Of a stretch of DNA of 64,000 nt, positions 33,714-46,200 are shown one piece after another. The notes below the pieces were generated by a model. That model worked only from the letters and a program-made list of their open reading frames with translations, searched no databases and was not told where the DNA came from. Both the position numbers and the translations under genes were made by a program. The DNA lies in assembly GCA_009363875.1 (NCBI GenBank), contig CM018680.1, forward strand, positions 73,040,272-73,104,271, read 5' to 3'. The stretch comes from Mikania micrantha (Eukaryota > Streptophyta > Magnoliopsida > Asterales > Asteraceae). Position 1 is the first letter of the stretch, and each line of letters starts with the position of its first letter.

Positions 33714-34989
33714 ACAATCAATTTGATGATTTCTTTGACGAATTGAAAATTTAAATACCAAAATTGGGAAATTTGAAGCAACGTTTCGATGTAAGTTATA
33801 CATCATTCGACTCGTATTCTCCCTCTGAGCAAAAGCTCTAAAAAATCCGTTCGAAACTCGAAAAAAAAAGTTAACGCCGTTAGGGTTTATTTGACGGCGG
33901 TCCGCCACGGGAAGATATGTCGAAAGTTCGGACCGTTATTGAGGATTTTCATAGTTGGGACCGGCAGCAGCCAACGGGTCAAAGTTTGGATTATTTAAAT
34001 CCAATTTGCCTTTTAAAATTTATCCAAAACAACGTATAGAAAACTTTTCTAAGTAACTTTCCTTCTCAAAACAAATATAAATATCCATTGAATTTTCATC
34101 GCCAATCAGATTATGCAAATCTGACATCAAATATTATGTTAATAGATTATTAAAATTAATAATGAAGTTGTTTAAAATAGTATAGTGATGGTTTATGCAT
34201 ATTAAACTTAATAATGGACTTCGTTTTAAATTATTAATCGAGTTTTTTTAAACTTTATTTTATTAACTAAAACTTAAAATCAAAAGTTAAAGAGGGGGTT
34301 TGCTTATTCAAATGCTTTTGGGATTGACTATGTTTTGATGATTTGCTTATTCAAAGTATCTAAATTGATGATTTTTTCCCCTTTTTTCTTCATTCTGGCT
34401 TATCTAAATTTATGCACGTCATTCTCAAAAAACATTTTAAGGATTTGATCTATATACATTTATAGCTTAGTTAAGATAAGACGGATCCATGAGTCAGTGA
34501 CTCTTCCGAAGCAGCTTCTTTATTCTCTTTTAGGTAAGACTAAGGTTTATCTTCATCTTTCCGCCATACCCCGCTCAAAGTGAGATTTTACTGTGTATGT
34601 TGTTGTATTTAGTTAAGATTAGTTGATCTTTAGATCTTCATTAAAGTAATTGTTTTGACATTAAAAAACTAAAATTCAATCCCTTGATCTTGAACCAACT
34701 TCCCTTTTGATGTTCATGAAAAGTTAGTTTCTATGATTTGATAAAATTTAGTTGCATTTTTATTTATATTTTAAAGAATCAATTAAGAGTCCAAACTTTA
34801 TACTTGTTTTCCTAATTTCATATTCGTGTTAAGTTTCTCTTCCCCTGCATCATCCCAATTGTTCTCTCTTCCCCGCCATCATGTTTTCCTAAACCAAAAC
34901 AAGCTCTTAGCCGAAATCAAACCAAAACCTGACTACGCACTGTATGTTTTTCTTGAATCAAACATCTATACTTTTCGTCTTCTTATTAG
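33714..34989 (+). other. Probable WAK intron between the split pseudogene exons
   Basis: AT-rich DNA between the Ty3/Gypsy element and the WAK EGF exon. A minus-strand 72-codon frame at its left edge is not supported. It ends in CTTATTAG, a splice acceptor. Confidence 0.4.
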
Positions 34990-35042
34990 ACATTGACGAG
35001 TGCAACGGTCAAGGAACCAACCATTGCCATTGTGTTTGCTTT
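34990..35042 (+). pseudogene. Relic of the second WAK exon (calcium-binding EGF repeat)
   Basis: After the acceptor TTATTAG, with one base supplied by the previous exon, it reads DIDECNGQGTNHCHCVC. This is the opening of the EGF_CA repeat that follows the first EGF in wall-associated kinases. The phase agrees with the donor at 63136 in the other WAK copy. It is cut off within about 30 bases of the CACTA element at 35072, so no kinase exon follows. Confidence 0.7.
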
Positions 35043-35114
35043 ATTATTATAGTGATCAAATTATTGGTAAACACTACAGTAAAAGGCGCCTAAAACAACA
35101 AAAACACGGGCACT

Positions 35115-35600
35115 TTTAGCGACGACATGTCGTCGCTATAGGCATTTTAAGGCTATAGCGACGACATGTAGTCACCAAAATAGTCGTTGCTACAGTCTCG
35201 TCTCTATAGCTTTCCTTTGTCGTCGCTATACACGTCGTCTCTATACGTAACGTTTTAGCGACGACATGTCGTTGCTATTGGTCAAAATAAAAAAAATTCG
35301 AAAATGATTTTCCACGTCCGCAATGGATATTATTTCTTTTAAATTATTTATTAGCGACGACTTGTCGCAAAATTTATTTTTAAATAATTTATTTTTTATT
35401 TGAATAAATAATATAAAATTCAAAGGAGACGACATTTAGCTCGTCGCAAAAACTATTTCAACAAATTATTTTTTATTTTAATAAATAATATTAAATTCAC
35501 AAATAGCGACGACATATCGTCGCTATTGCTTAAAATCTGAGAAACTTAGTATAACTTTTTAGCGACGACATGTCATCGCTATTTTTGTATCTGCAGAAAC
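35115..35600. repeat. Left subterminal palindromic repeats of the CACTA element
   Basis: At least eight copies or half copies of GCGACGACATGTCGTCGC. In this superfamily such repeats bind the regulatory TnpA protein. Confidence 0.75.
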
Positions 35601-35842
35601 AGATTTCTGCTGTATTTTCATATTTTCTCAGATTTTTTACAAAATCTTACAAAACCAAAATTCATAAACCTGGAAATAATTTAAACATATATCCTACATC
35701 ATTCAATAATATATCATACAAACACAAAGTTTAAACATTCAATCATACATCATTCAAACCAAATCATCCAAAAGTATCATCAAACATACTACCATCAAAC
35801 ATGGAAATAGTTTCAAGAATTCATTGTCAAGATGCATGGAAC

Positions 35843-38441
35843 CTAATCACTTTCACTTTCTTCTTCTTGATTTTGGGAATCTTTTTGTTGTTGAAACGAT
35901 TGGCGCATTTCTTCAAATTGTTTGCCAAAGTCCGTTTGCATCTTGTGCAAGTTTTCGTTCGTTTGGGCTTGGACTTCTTGTTGCACCTGCTCCCTCATTT
36001 GTTGTTCCCAATTTTGTTGCCATCCATGAGATTGAGTGGAACAAGAACTTGACATTTCAGCAGGTACGCTTTTAACAACTCTACCCACTCCACGAATATG
36101 TCCACGCCTTTCACCTAAGGCGTGTTTCATCACATCATATTCGTCGGAAATTTCCGAACTTGAGTTGCCGCCCAACCTTCTTGCTTCGTTTTAAATCCTT
36201 TGCTATAATAAACAATAGAATTAATTAGAAGTAAATATATTTACTAAACTTTGATATTTAGGTTATTTTCACCCATTTAAACACAACTTGAACATTTTAA
36301 CCTTACTTGGCAAATTTAAAACACAACTTTGACACTTTAACCTTATTTTAACCCGTTTAAACTAAAGTTTGACATTTTAACCTTGTTATAGATAGTTTTG
36401 ACCAATTAACACAAAACTTTGACACTTTAACCTTATTAAAGCTTATTTAAGTTATTTTGACCCGTTTAAAACAAAAGTTTGACACTTTAACCTCATTAAA
36501 GTTAGTTTGAGTTATTTTGACCAATTAACACACAACTTTGACACTTTAACCTTATTAAATCAAGTTTAAGTTATTTTGACCCATTTAAGCACAACTTTGA
36601 CACTTTAACCTTATTAAAGATAGTCTAACCTTATTTTGACATTTTTAAACTAAAGTTTGACATTTTAACCTTGTTATAACTAGTTTGACTTATTTTGACC
36701 AATTAACTCACAACTTTGACACTTTAACCTTATTAAAGCTTGTTTAAGTTATTTTGACTCGTTTAAAACAAAAGATTGACACTTTAACTTTATTAAAGCT
36801 AGTTTGAGTTATTTTGACCAATTAACACACAACATTGACACTTAACCTTATTAAATCAAGTTTAAGTTATTTTGACCCATTTAAGCACAACTTTCACACT
36901 TTAACTTTATTATAGATAGTGTAAGTTATTTTGACCCGTTTAAACTAAAGTTTGACATTTTAATCTTGTTATAGCTAGTTTGACTTATTTTTACCAATTA
37001 ACACACAACTTTGACACTTTAACCTTATTAAAGATAGTCTAACCTTATTTTGACCCGTTTAAACTAAAGTTTGACATTTTAACCTTATTATAGCTAGTTT
37101 GACTTATTTTGACCAATTAACTCACAACTTTGACAATTTAACCGTATTAAAGCTTGTTTAAGTTACTTTGACCCGTTTAAAACAAAATTTTGACACTTTA
37201 ACCTCATTAAAGTTAGTTTGAGTTATTTTGACCAATTAACACACAACTTTGACACTTTAACCTTATTAAACCTAGTTTGGGTTAAAATTTCAAAGTAAGC
37301 ATAAACAATATTTTCTAAAATGCCTAAATGCACACAAAGGCAAGGTTTGGCTCTCCTTGTTAATCAAAGTCATTTACTGGTACGTATAACCCAGCCAGAA
37401 ATGCCTAAGATGCAATAACAAAGTCATAAAAATCAAAGTTTTTACTAACCCAGTCTTGCTCTGCCAAATCATTTGCCCAACCTAATCCTGGTTTATAATG
37501 CGTCTTCTTCCAGCCATCAACAATGCTTGTGGTCCCGTGCTTCTCCATCTGTAAATAACAAAAGTTTTAGTTTCGTTCTAATATGTCTATTAATACGTAA
37601 GTTTCTAACCTCAGTCCATCGCTTTTGTGAATATGATTCACTCCCATGATAACTTGGATATCGTTGTTTTGATCTGTTTGCTTTATTTTTCTCGGATCTT
37701 TTCATGTAAGCATCAGATCTAAACAACTTACCAATGAGTTCAACCCACTCATATTGATTCATGTACTATGGAGGAGAATTTTTGGCCTTTTCAATGTTTT
37801 CATAGCCACCATTGGTTAGAAAATGCTTTTTTGCCTTTTGTTTGCGATCTTTGTAGCTTCGTGCACACTCGGCATTGATTCCAAGCTTTACTCCCTCCCA
37901 TAAACCTTCATCTTGCAAAGCTTGAAGATCAAAAAATTCCTGCCAAACAAATGTAATAGAAAGAATTTTAAAAGTTATGAAATTTTAATATAAATAAAAA
38001 TTACAATGTATACTTACAAAGAGTGTCGGATATATGGCCTGTTTGTATTCATTAGGCACATCTTGCCAACTAGCATAATAAAAAGGAATAGTCTTTCCCA
38101 CCTCATTTGATATGAGCCTTATAAAATCTTAGCTGTTATCTTCAACAAACATATATTGATCTATATCAGTTGTCATCGCAAGAGGTAAATGTCTTTTGTT
38201 GTTTTGTTCATATTTTTTGTATAAAGTTAAGTTTTTGCCCTTCGATCGTCTCTTTTTGGGTTGTGCTGCATCAATACATGAAATTAAAAAGTTAACAAGT
38301 TTAAAAGAGATTATCAATTAAAACAAATATATAATCATCTATAACAGAAACAAGTAACTTACAAGACTCACAACCACCAGGGAGTCTATTTGGATTCCAA
38401 GGATCTTCATTCCCTCCATCCCCTCTATGATATGTAGCCAT
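35843..38441 (-). pseudogene. TnpA-like gene of the CACTA element (Ptta/En/Spm family)
   Basis: Exon-like frames in order: 38441-38329 (MATYHRGDGGNEDPWNPNR), 38317-38129 (KKRRSKGKNLTLYKKYEQNN), a segment around 38100-37780 coding a conserved FFDLQALQDEGLW-type block, 37762-37517 (MNQYEWVELIGKLFRSDAY, then SYSQKRWTEV), and 36175-35843 with a Gln-rich coiled coil (QQNWEQQMREQVQQEV). The intron between the last two holds a 60-bp tandem array. The product would bind the subterminal motifs. Intactness is uncertain because exon joins were not all confirmed. Confidence 0.65.
36250..37275. repeat. 60-bp tandem array inside the CACTA element
   Basis: About 17 units of 59-60 bases containing TTATTTTGACC and CTTTGACACTTTAACCTTAT. 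Units alternate between versions with CCGTTTAAAC and with CAATTAACAC, suggesting higher-order duplication. Confidence 0.85.
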
Positions 38442-38593
38442 GTCCTTATCAAAAACAAATAAAGTATAGTAAAATATATAAATATGCATATATTTATAAA
38501 TTTTAACAACTACAACAAAATTAAACTTTCATCATCCTAAATCATGGGAGTTAATTTTAACAATTATAACAAAATTAAATAGCAAACATACAT

Positions 38594-40492
38594 TTAATCA
38601 GAATCATCACTACAATAAGGTGTGTTTTCAATACCATTATCGACATCATCATCATCATTATCATCATTTAATTCTTCTTCTTCTTCTTCATCTGAATGGT
38701 ATGCATCTTCATCTTCTTCACTACTATCAATTAAATTTTCAACATCCTCACTCAAGTCTATATTAATTGGGTCACCACCTTCACCATGACTCGTGCTCAT
38801 AGGCAAGTAGCCCAAGTCAAAAACCAAGTTACAATGAACATCTTGAGTGTCCCGTAAGACACATGTCTCATCATCATTGACTCGTACACTAAACTCACCA
38901 ATTTCACAAACTGAATGGCAATGAAATTATAGTCAGATGATTGAGTTTCATGCAATATATCTATCTCATTAGCAACACTCATACTTGGATGGTCCCAAAG
39001 TTTTCTATGATGCACATCTTGCACAACTCTCCAATTGGTAAAGGTTCGATAAGGATCTTGGAGATAAAACACTTTGTTTAGCTTGTGTAGCTAAAATATA
39101 TTGTTTGGTGTCATACCATGCATTACCAACACACCATTCACAACTGAAGTCAATAAGTGTGATATTGTATTTCTTAATTAATCTCTTACCCGCCGTGTCG
39201 AACCATTTACAACGAAATAATACAACCGAGTGATTGTCTATGTAATTCAACTCTATGATATCCTCTAGTTGACCATAATAGTTCACAATAGAGCCGTACA
39301 CATCTTGAATATACTTTTGGTTGAAGCATCTAGCATTTGAACGCCTTCAACGCATAGCATTTTCAATTCATCCATCAAAGGACTCAAAAAAACATCAATG
39401 TCTTTTCCAGGTGATTTAGGACCTGAAATCAACAAAGTTAACATAAAAGAAGACTCTTTCATACATAGCCAAGGTGGCGTATTGTATGTTGTCAACACCA
39501 CTGGACACATAATGTAAGACAGATTCATGTTGCCACATAGATTAAATCCATCAGCCGACAAACCCCAACGAACATTCCTGGGTTCATTGGCAAAATCAGG
39601 GTATCTTTTATCAAATTCTTGCCATGCCTTCCCATCAACCGGATGACGCATTATACCATCTGTTGAGCGTCATGTATTATGCCATATCATATCTTTAGCC
39701 ATGAATCTAGAACTAAACCTTCGTCGAAGCCGAGTAGTTAAAGGAAAGTAACGCAACACTTTTTTTTGGAACTTTCTTTCCTTTTGTATTTTTGTCAACC
39801 CATATGCTCTTGTTACACACCGGACAATCTTGCAAGTCATGATTTTCTTTCCAGAACAACGCGCAATCATTAATGCAAGCATGGATAGATTGATATCCCA
39901 ACCCAATCTTTTTTAGCTTCTTTTTAGCTTGATAATGTGAGGCCGAGATATGATTTTCTTTTGGGAACGCATCTCTTAAAAATTCTAAAAGTTGATCAAA
40001 TGAACTATTTGTCCATTTGTTGATTACTTTAATATGCATCAATTTTTCTATAAAGTTTAAATATTACATCCAACTACAACCGGGGTATAACTCGGTGTTC
40101 AACTCCTTGAACAATGCGTCAAATTCCGGGTCTAAACCACTTTCATCTTCATGTGTATTTTCTTCATTTGCATTGTGCTCTGCCATAACATCATCAATCC
40201 CATCAAACATTTCAAGACTTCTTGTATCATGTTCATGTGTTCTTGAATCAAAAAGGGCTTCTACTTGGTCAGCATTAGCATATCTTTCACCATGATAATT
40301 CCATGTCTGATAAGAGTGTAGAAACCCACGACTATGTATGTGGGCATAAACTGTATTCAAATCATGCCGAATCGAATTAACACGGCGTCTACACGGGCAA
40401 AACGTTTTACCTTGGCTATCGACATGGTTTTTTGCTATCTCTATAAAGTTGAGAAGGCCTTCTTTGAAAGCAGTAAAATTTCGATTTCCCAA
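38594..40492 (-). pseudogene. Tnp2-like transposase of the CACTA element, core deleted
   Basis: 40492-40064 carries the transposase-associated N-terminal domain (CPCRRRVNS, ELYPGCSWM). 40042-39713 and 39906-39670 carry the start of the transposase_21 region (DCPVCNKSIW, VLRYFPLTTRL). 39651-39283 has the PPWLCMKESSFM and GPKSPGKDIDVFL motifs. The next frame (39301-39005) already belongs to the C-terminal DUF4216-type domain (FRCKWFD), and 38827-38594 is an acidic tail. Hundreds of catalytic-core residues are missing at about 39300, and a stop and a frameshift occur. The first frame also lacks an ATG. Non-functional. Confidence 0.82.
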
Positions 40493-40559
40493 AGTAATCC
40501 AATGTCATAATGATCTATAAACTTAACAAATCTAGAACCATTTAAAATTTAAGCAAAAC

Positions 40560-41120
40560 AATCTTGAAATAAGTAATATGTATTCAACAAACTTCAATTG
40601 AACTAAGGCATATAATAAGCATTATGTAATCAACAAACTTTACATAACTAAAACCATTTAAAATCTAAGAAAAACAATCTTGACATAACTAAAACCATTT
40701 AAAATCTTGAAATAGGTAATATGTATTCAACAAACTTCAATTGAACTAAGTCATATAATAAGCATTATGTAATCAACAAACTTTACATAACTAAAACCCT
40801 TTAAAATCTAAGCAAAACAATCTTGACATAACTAAAACCATTTAAAATCTTGAAATAAGTAATATGTATTCAACAAACTTCAATTGAACTAAGGCATATA
40901 ATAAGCATTATGTAATCAACAAACTTTACATAACTAAAACCATTTAAAATCTAAGCAAAACAATCTTGACATAACTAAAACCATTTAAAATCTTGAAATA
41001 AGTAATAAGTATTCAACAAACTTCAATTGAACTAAGGCATATAATAAGCATTATGTAATCAACAAACTTTACATAACTAAAACCGTTTAAAATCTAAGCA
41101 AAACAATCTTGACATAACTA
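40560..41120. repeat. 143-bp tandem array near the CACTA 5' end
   Basis: About four units with period 143 (starts near 40573, 40716, 40859 and 41002) containing GTATTCAACAAACTTCAATT and AAAACCATTTAAAATCT. Partial units continue to about 41260. Confidence 0.85.
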
Positions 41121-41759
41121 AGTCACTTAAGCATTATGTAATCAACAAACTTAAATTCAACTAAATCACAATAACATTATGTAATCAACAAACTAAAATT
41201 CAACTAAAGCACATCAACATTATGTAATCAACAAACTAAAATTCAACTAAACAATTTAAAATCTAAGTAAAACAAAATTTACAACAACATATACGTAAGA
41301 TTTACAACAAACTTAACAAATCTACAACATTCAAAACAAATAAGATTTACATACATATAATATTAACAACAAAAAAACAAATACATATGAACATACCTTG
41401 AAAAATCCTTCCAAATTCTTCAAATCTTGAACCCTAAAAACAATTTAAACAAACAAAATTACAACAACATAGATTTAAACACTAAAAAACGTCACTTTAC
41501 AACACCAAAATTACTAGACACTTCAAATCTTGTTTTGAAAAAAAAGAGATATTAAACACTTCAAATCTTATCAAAAACCTTCCCATTAGTGAAATTATCA
41601 AACAAATAATGGATGCAACCACTTAAACATGTAAAAAATCACTCAAAAGGACCAAAAAATCGACTAACCTCGAAGGGGCGACGAGAGAGGCGAATGGAGA
41701 CTTAGAAATCTGAAAATGAAACTGAAATCTGCGTTCTGTAAGGTTTTAATCCGTTTTAA

Positions 41760-42055
41760 TGTTTAGCCACGACATGTCGTCGCTATTGATCTCGCTCAAA
41801 CGACGTCGTTCAATTAAATGAATAATTCCCGGAATAAAAAAATGCGGAAAAACTTTTGGCGATGACATGTCGTCGCTAAAAACTTCTCAGAGGCGCCAAA
41901 ATTTTCCCAAGAGCCCGCCTAATTTATTTCGCTCCCCTCTATAGCGACGACATGTCGTCGCTGATTCTCTTCCTTCATTTTTTGGCAATCCTGATTAATA
42001 ATAATAGTTAAAAAACATTAAATGTCACTATCCCGACGACAAGTCGTCGCTAATA
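41760..42055. repeat. Right subterminal palindromic repeats of the CACTA element
   Basis: Four copies of the CGACGACATGTCGTCGC-type motif, at about 41765, 41857, 41943 and 42033, in the same form as on the left side. Confidence 0.75.
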
Positions 42056-42060
42056 ATAAT

Positions 42061-42471
42061 TAATTTTTTTTCAATCTTGATTAGTAATATGATTAAAAAA
42101 TCATTAAATGTCGCAAAAATACATTTTCTTATTATCCAAATTGTTTAATTATCTTTTAATAATCTATTCTTTATAGTTTAGTTAATAATTTAATTATCTT
42201 TTGTATTGTCTTTGTTATTTAATTATGTTATTATAATGTAATCTTTATAACTTAATTAATAATTTAATTTTCTTTTTATAGTTTAATTATCTTTTGTATT
42301 ATATTAGTTATTTATTTGTTTTTATTATTATTTTTGTTATTTAGTTGTTTATTTATTAATCTAATCTTTGTCCAATTTGATTAATAATTTAAGAAATTAA
42401 TTTTTACTTTATTTTAAAATACACATAAGGATTATTTTTTTAAACAGATATATAATCATATGGGGCATGGA
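42061..42471. other. AT-rich junction between CACTA and foldback elements
   Basis: Runs of TTTAATTATC and TTATTT. The first 70 bases repeat the TTGATTA and ATTAAATGTC segments seen just inside the CACTA repeats, so they may be its degraded edge. No gene. Confidence 0.4.
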
Positions 42472-42480
42472 ATTTTTGAT

Positions 42481-43716
42481 AACCCTCATCTTTTGTTACA
42501 ACCCATTAACCATCATCCAATGGTTACTTTAAAAATGTAAGTGTATAGGATGGTGACACGTGTCAGATTCCCTTTTTTTAATATAAAGGGCATTTAAGAC
42601 ATTTGTTATTTAAGTAAAGTTTCCCCCATTTTTTTAAACATTCATAACTTTTTTATACTATATTATTTTTTAAAAAAAAATTGTACCATTATACTCGTCT
42701 CATTTTTCTCTTTAATTTCGTTATAGTCTCGACTAGTTTTTTTTTTTTGATGTCATGTATTTACATCATTGTAACAAGCTTAAAGATACCAAATTAATTA
42801 GAAATTTTTTCTAACAATGGTAAATTACAGTAATGTAACAAAAAATGAAGTAATGTAACACAAAATGAAGTAATTTACAATGACATAATTAACGGTGACG
42901 TAACACATTATTTTATTTTTTTTCTCTAACAATGATAATTACAATGATAAATTACAGTGATGTAAATAGAACACATTATTTTGATTTTTTTCTCTCACAA
43001 TGATAATTATAGTGATGTAATTTATCATTATTCGAAAAAAATTTAAATTAATTTGTTGTCAATGTAAATTACATCACTGTAATTTAAACCAAATTCACCG
43101 AAAAAAACCGAAACCGAATTTTACGTCAATGATAAATTACAGTGATGTAATAGAACACATTATTTTGATTTTTTTCTCTCACAATGATAATTACAGTGAT
43201 GTAATTTATCATTGTTCGAAAAAAATTTAAACTAATTTGTTGTCAATGTAAATTATATCACTGTAATTTAAACCAAATTCACCAAAAAAACCGAAACCGA
43301 ATTTTACGTCAATGTAAATTACATCACGATAAATTACGTCAATGTAAATTACATCACGATAAATTACGTCAATGTAAATTACATGACTGTAATTTATCAT
43401 TTTAAAAAAAAATTCAAATAAATTTGTTATATTTAACCTCGTTACAATGATGTAAATATAGGGCATTTAAAAAAAGTAAGAAAAATTAGTCGAGACTATA
43501 ACGAAATTAAAGAGAAAAATGAGACGAATATAATGGTGCAATTTTTTTTAAAAATAATATATTATAAAAAAGTTATTAATGTTTAAAAAAGAGGGGGGAA
43601 AACTTATAAGGGGTAAAATGACTATGATGCCCTTTTTAATATTTTAATGTAATGCTTATGTGTAAGTTTCTGATTGGTTTAAATGGGTTATGTAGTTGTA
43701 GCAAAAGATGAGGGTT
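42481..43716. mobile_element. Foldback element with long inverted arms (Mutator-like)
   Basis: The left arm (42481 to about 42735) and the right arm (about 43478-43716) are inverted copies; the tips are AACCCTCATCTTTTGTTAC and TAGCAAAAGATGAGGGTT. Further in, GTCTCGACTAGTTTTT pairs with AAAATTAGTCGAGACTATAA. Flanks ATTTTTGAT and ATTTTTTAT (8 of 9 bases) fit a 9-base target duplication. The centre is made of repeated TAAATTACATCACTG and its complement, so the whole can fold into nested hairpins. No coding capacity. Confidence 0.75.
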
Positions 43717-43740
43717 ATTTTTTATACCCTTCCCTAATCA

Positions 43741-44231
43741 TATATATACACATAAATAAACAAACATACATTTACACATACACTTAAGCAGATATACACA
43801 TAAGTCTGCATACATTTACATATACTCACGTACACATAAGCACATGTGTGTATATTAATCGCATATACAGTCATACACATATTCACATATATCAAACAAA
43901 TGTATCACCACATATATAAACACATATACGCATGCACTTAATAACAAACAACTATACAAATAGATTCCTGCATGTATGTATTCAAATACAAGTATAACTG
44001 GATAATACATTATTCATAACCTTCATGGATGTATTCAAATACAAATTAGCCTACATGTAGCATCACATCATTCAACGAATTCAATAGTGGCATGCACATA
44101 TGTATTCAATTACAAATTAGCCTACATGTAGCATCACATCATTCAAACAAATCCATAGTGGCACGCACGGATGTATTCAAACACAAATTAGCCTACATGT
44201 AGCATCACATCATTCAAACAAATACATAGTG
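43741..44231. repeat. Tandem repeat with TGTAGCATCACATCATTC, left block
   Basis: After CA/TA-rich DNA, three units of about 67 bases (from about 44029) share ATTAGCCTACATGTAGCATC. A fourth unit is found beyond the solo LTR at 49050-49117. The array was therefore split by the LTR element. Confidence 0.75.
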
Positions 44232-44954
44232 TGTGACAACTAGTACTAAACCGTACGGCAAGACCGTACAGTGTGTGTACTTTCACCGCGTACTGTGTGA
44301 AAATACAGTACGTGAACAGTCGTGTGACAACAGAACTCAGAAAACAAATCACAGTTGTACGTGTTTAAGTGAAAACTTAAATACAGTAAATACAACAACT
44401 CAAGAGAAACAACAAAGTGCAAACGAATAACAATAACGAATCGGTTGCGATCTGATATCCATTGATGACAGGAATCAGATGACCGACAATCCAATACGAA
44501 AACCAAGTGATAACAGGATGTTCAGTTGAGTCCGACAGTGAGGAAACACAATCCAGAACAGAATTTCAGTGTCGTTTTAGAATAATTAAACTGACAGTGT
44601 GTTTGCGTGGGTGACGATTCACACAAACATATCTGTGAGTTTAACGTTCTGAGCGATAACTGATAATTAGAAAACCAAATCAGAAAGTGAAACTTACAAT
44701 CGTATTCGTACAGTTAGCGCTCTGTGCGAAGACGCGCGTAAGTGACGCGATCTGACGAAACGGAAACGAAAACGCGACACGAACGATAATAAATTTAATT
44801 AAATTAAATAATTAACATTTTACAATTTTGAAACTCATCAAAATAACAAAATTAAAGACTATTTATTTAAAAGATATTAAATACGCGTAGTTTTCCGGAT
44901 ACGCGACCAAATTACGAACCGAGCAACCGAAACGAACCCGGATACCACACAGGG

Positions 44955-44961
44955 TATAAAA
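44955..44961 (+). promoter_or_regulatory. TATA box of the solo LTR
   Basis: TATAAAA in GGGTATAAAAACCCATAA, followed by a pyrimidine-rich leader (CCCTCTTCTTCCTCCTCTC). It corresponds in position to the TATA boxes of the element 1 LTRs. Confidence 0.6.
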
Positions 44962-45359
44962 ACCCATAAATGAGGGTATTTCTCATTTCCCTCTTCTTCC
45001 TCCTCTCTCCTACCTCAAATTTCCGGCCACCCACATTTTAGGGTTTTCAACACCTTCTTTCACTCATATCTTGCTCATTTCTTAGCCAAATCACCCCATT
45101 TTTGAACCTACACGAAGGTATTGATCTCCTCTACACGAAAGTACAAGGGATCTGCTGTAAAACTCAACCAAATTTGAGGTATGAAGCTTGCAAAGTGGCG
45201 GAAATTAGGGTTTTCGGATCCTATGAACAACCATTAACCCTTAACCGACTTAGGAACCTTTTCCCCGAACTCTATGGCTGTGAGACCTACCCCTAACCCG
45301 AACCATCTGCGAAAACATCACAGGACTTGAAATGGAAGTGATGTGAGGCTCGCCCTCTG

Positions 45360-46200
45360 GTGTGGCCGAATGAGATGCAACCGGTCGAAAGACCTAGAGT
45401 CGAATGACTCAAGGCCGAATGGCCTCATTCGACTGCTACACCCATTCGCCGGAAGTAATCCTCCTTCCACCTTCATTCGCCGACTGAAGCATCAGCCATG
45501 GTTCTCATTCGCCGGTTTGCTTCATTCGGCCATTCATTTTTCACACATCTCCATTCGCCGGTCATGTCCCGAATGGGTCTCATTCGCCAGCCATGTGATG
45601 GGTTAAGCCAACTCCATTCGTCCCTTTTTAGTTTCCAGCCAAGCCTTATACTCCTGTTTTCATTCGGCCATAACCATTTGGAACCTACACCACATTCGGC
45701 CAGAAGCAGTAGCCGCACAAGCTCATTAGGGCGCATGAAGAACCTCATTCGGCCAGGTTATACACGACACACACACATTCAATCGGCCAAGAACTTCTTT
45801 TTCTCTTGGGACACAGCCATTCGACCTACATTGTTCAAGCCCAACCCAGTTAGGCAGAAGCCCACGTGACTGCTGGACACACCCATACGGCCCAACATGC
45901 TGTCACAATTAGGCCCAATGCATGATGACAGCCCAATAGGAGCATTGGCCCAAGGCTGTTTATTCGGCCCACTTTCAATCGACCTAGGCCCAAAGAGGGG
46001 GAAGCCCATTTCGATTTGCTTAGCCATGTGGCTCATCTTGGTCCAAATCCTTTTTCAACCGGCCCAACACAAATTTATAAGGGGTCCATGTTATTAATTG
46101 GACATGAGGCCCAATTCAGCCCACGTTTCCTTAAGGCCCATTTACATTCGGCTCAAGTTTATTCATTCGGCCCATGGTTATTAAAGCGGCCCATATAACT
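45360..46200. repeat. Repeats of CATTCGGCC, CATTCGCCGG and GGCCCA in the solo LTR
   Basis: More than a dozen CATTCGGCC/CATTCGCCGG words (45360-45800) grade into GGCCCA words (45840-46195). This mirrors the TGGGCC cluster of element 1 in reverse orientation. Open frames here on both strands are by-products of this repetition. Confidence 0.6.

Larger units (their letters stand above)
35072..42060 (-). mobile_element. CACTA (En/Spm-like) DNA transposon, defective
   Basis: The left end starts CACTACAGTAAAAGGCGCC. Both subterminal regions (35115-35600 and 41760-42050) are packed with TAGCGACGACATGTCGTCGC, a palindromic motif of about 22 bases and the expected transposase-binding type. Genes run on the minus strand: a Tnp2-like transposase (40492-38594) and a TnpA-like protein (38441-35843). 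The far terminus, which should end TAGTG, was not found, so the right boundary is approximate and probably truncated. Confidence 0.85.

Noticed and set aside
35801..36075. Two plus-strand frames of 83 codons
   Set aside because: Shadows of the TnpA coiled-coil exon on the minus strand.
36250..37275. Regularly spaced repeats resembling a CRISPR array
   Set aside because: Units are contiguous tandem repeats without unique spacers, inside a plant transposon.
45343..46198. Several open frames on both strands
   Set aside because: All arise from CATTCGGCC and GGCCCA repeats in the solo LTR. No coherent protein.
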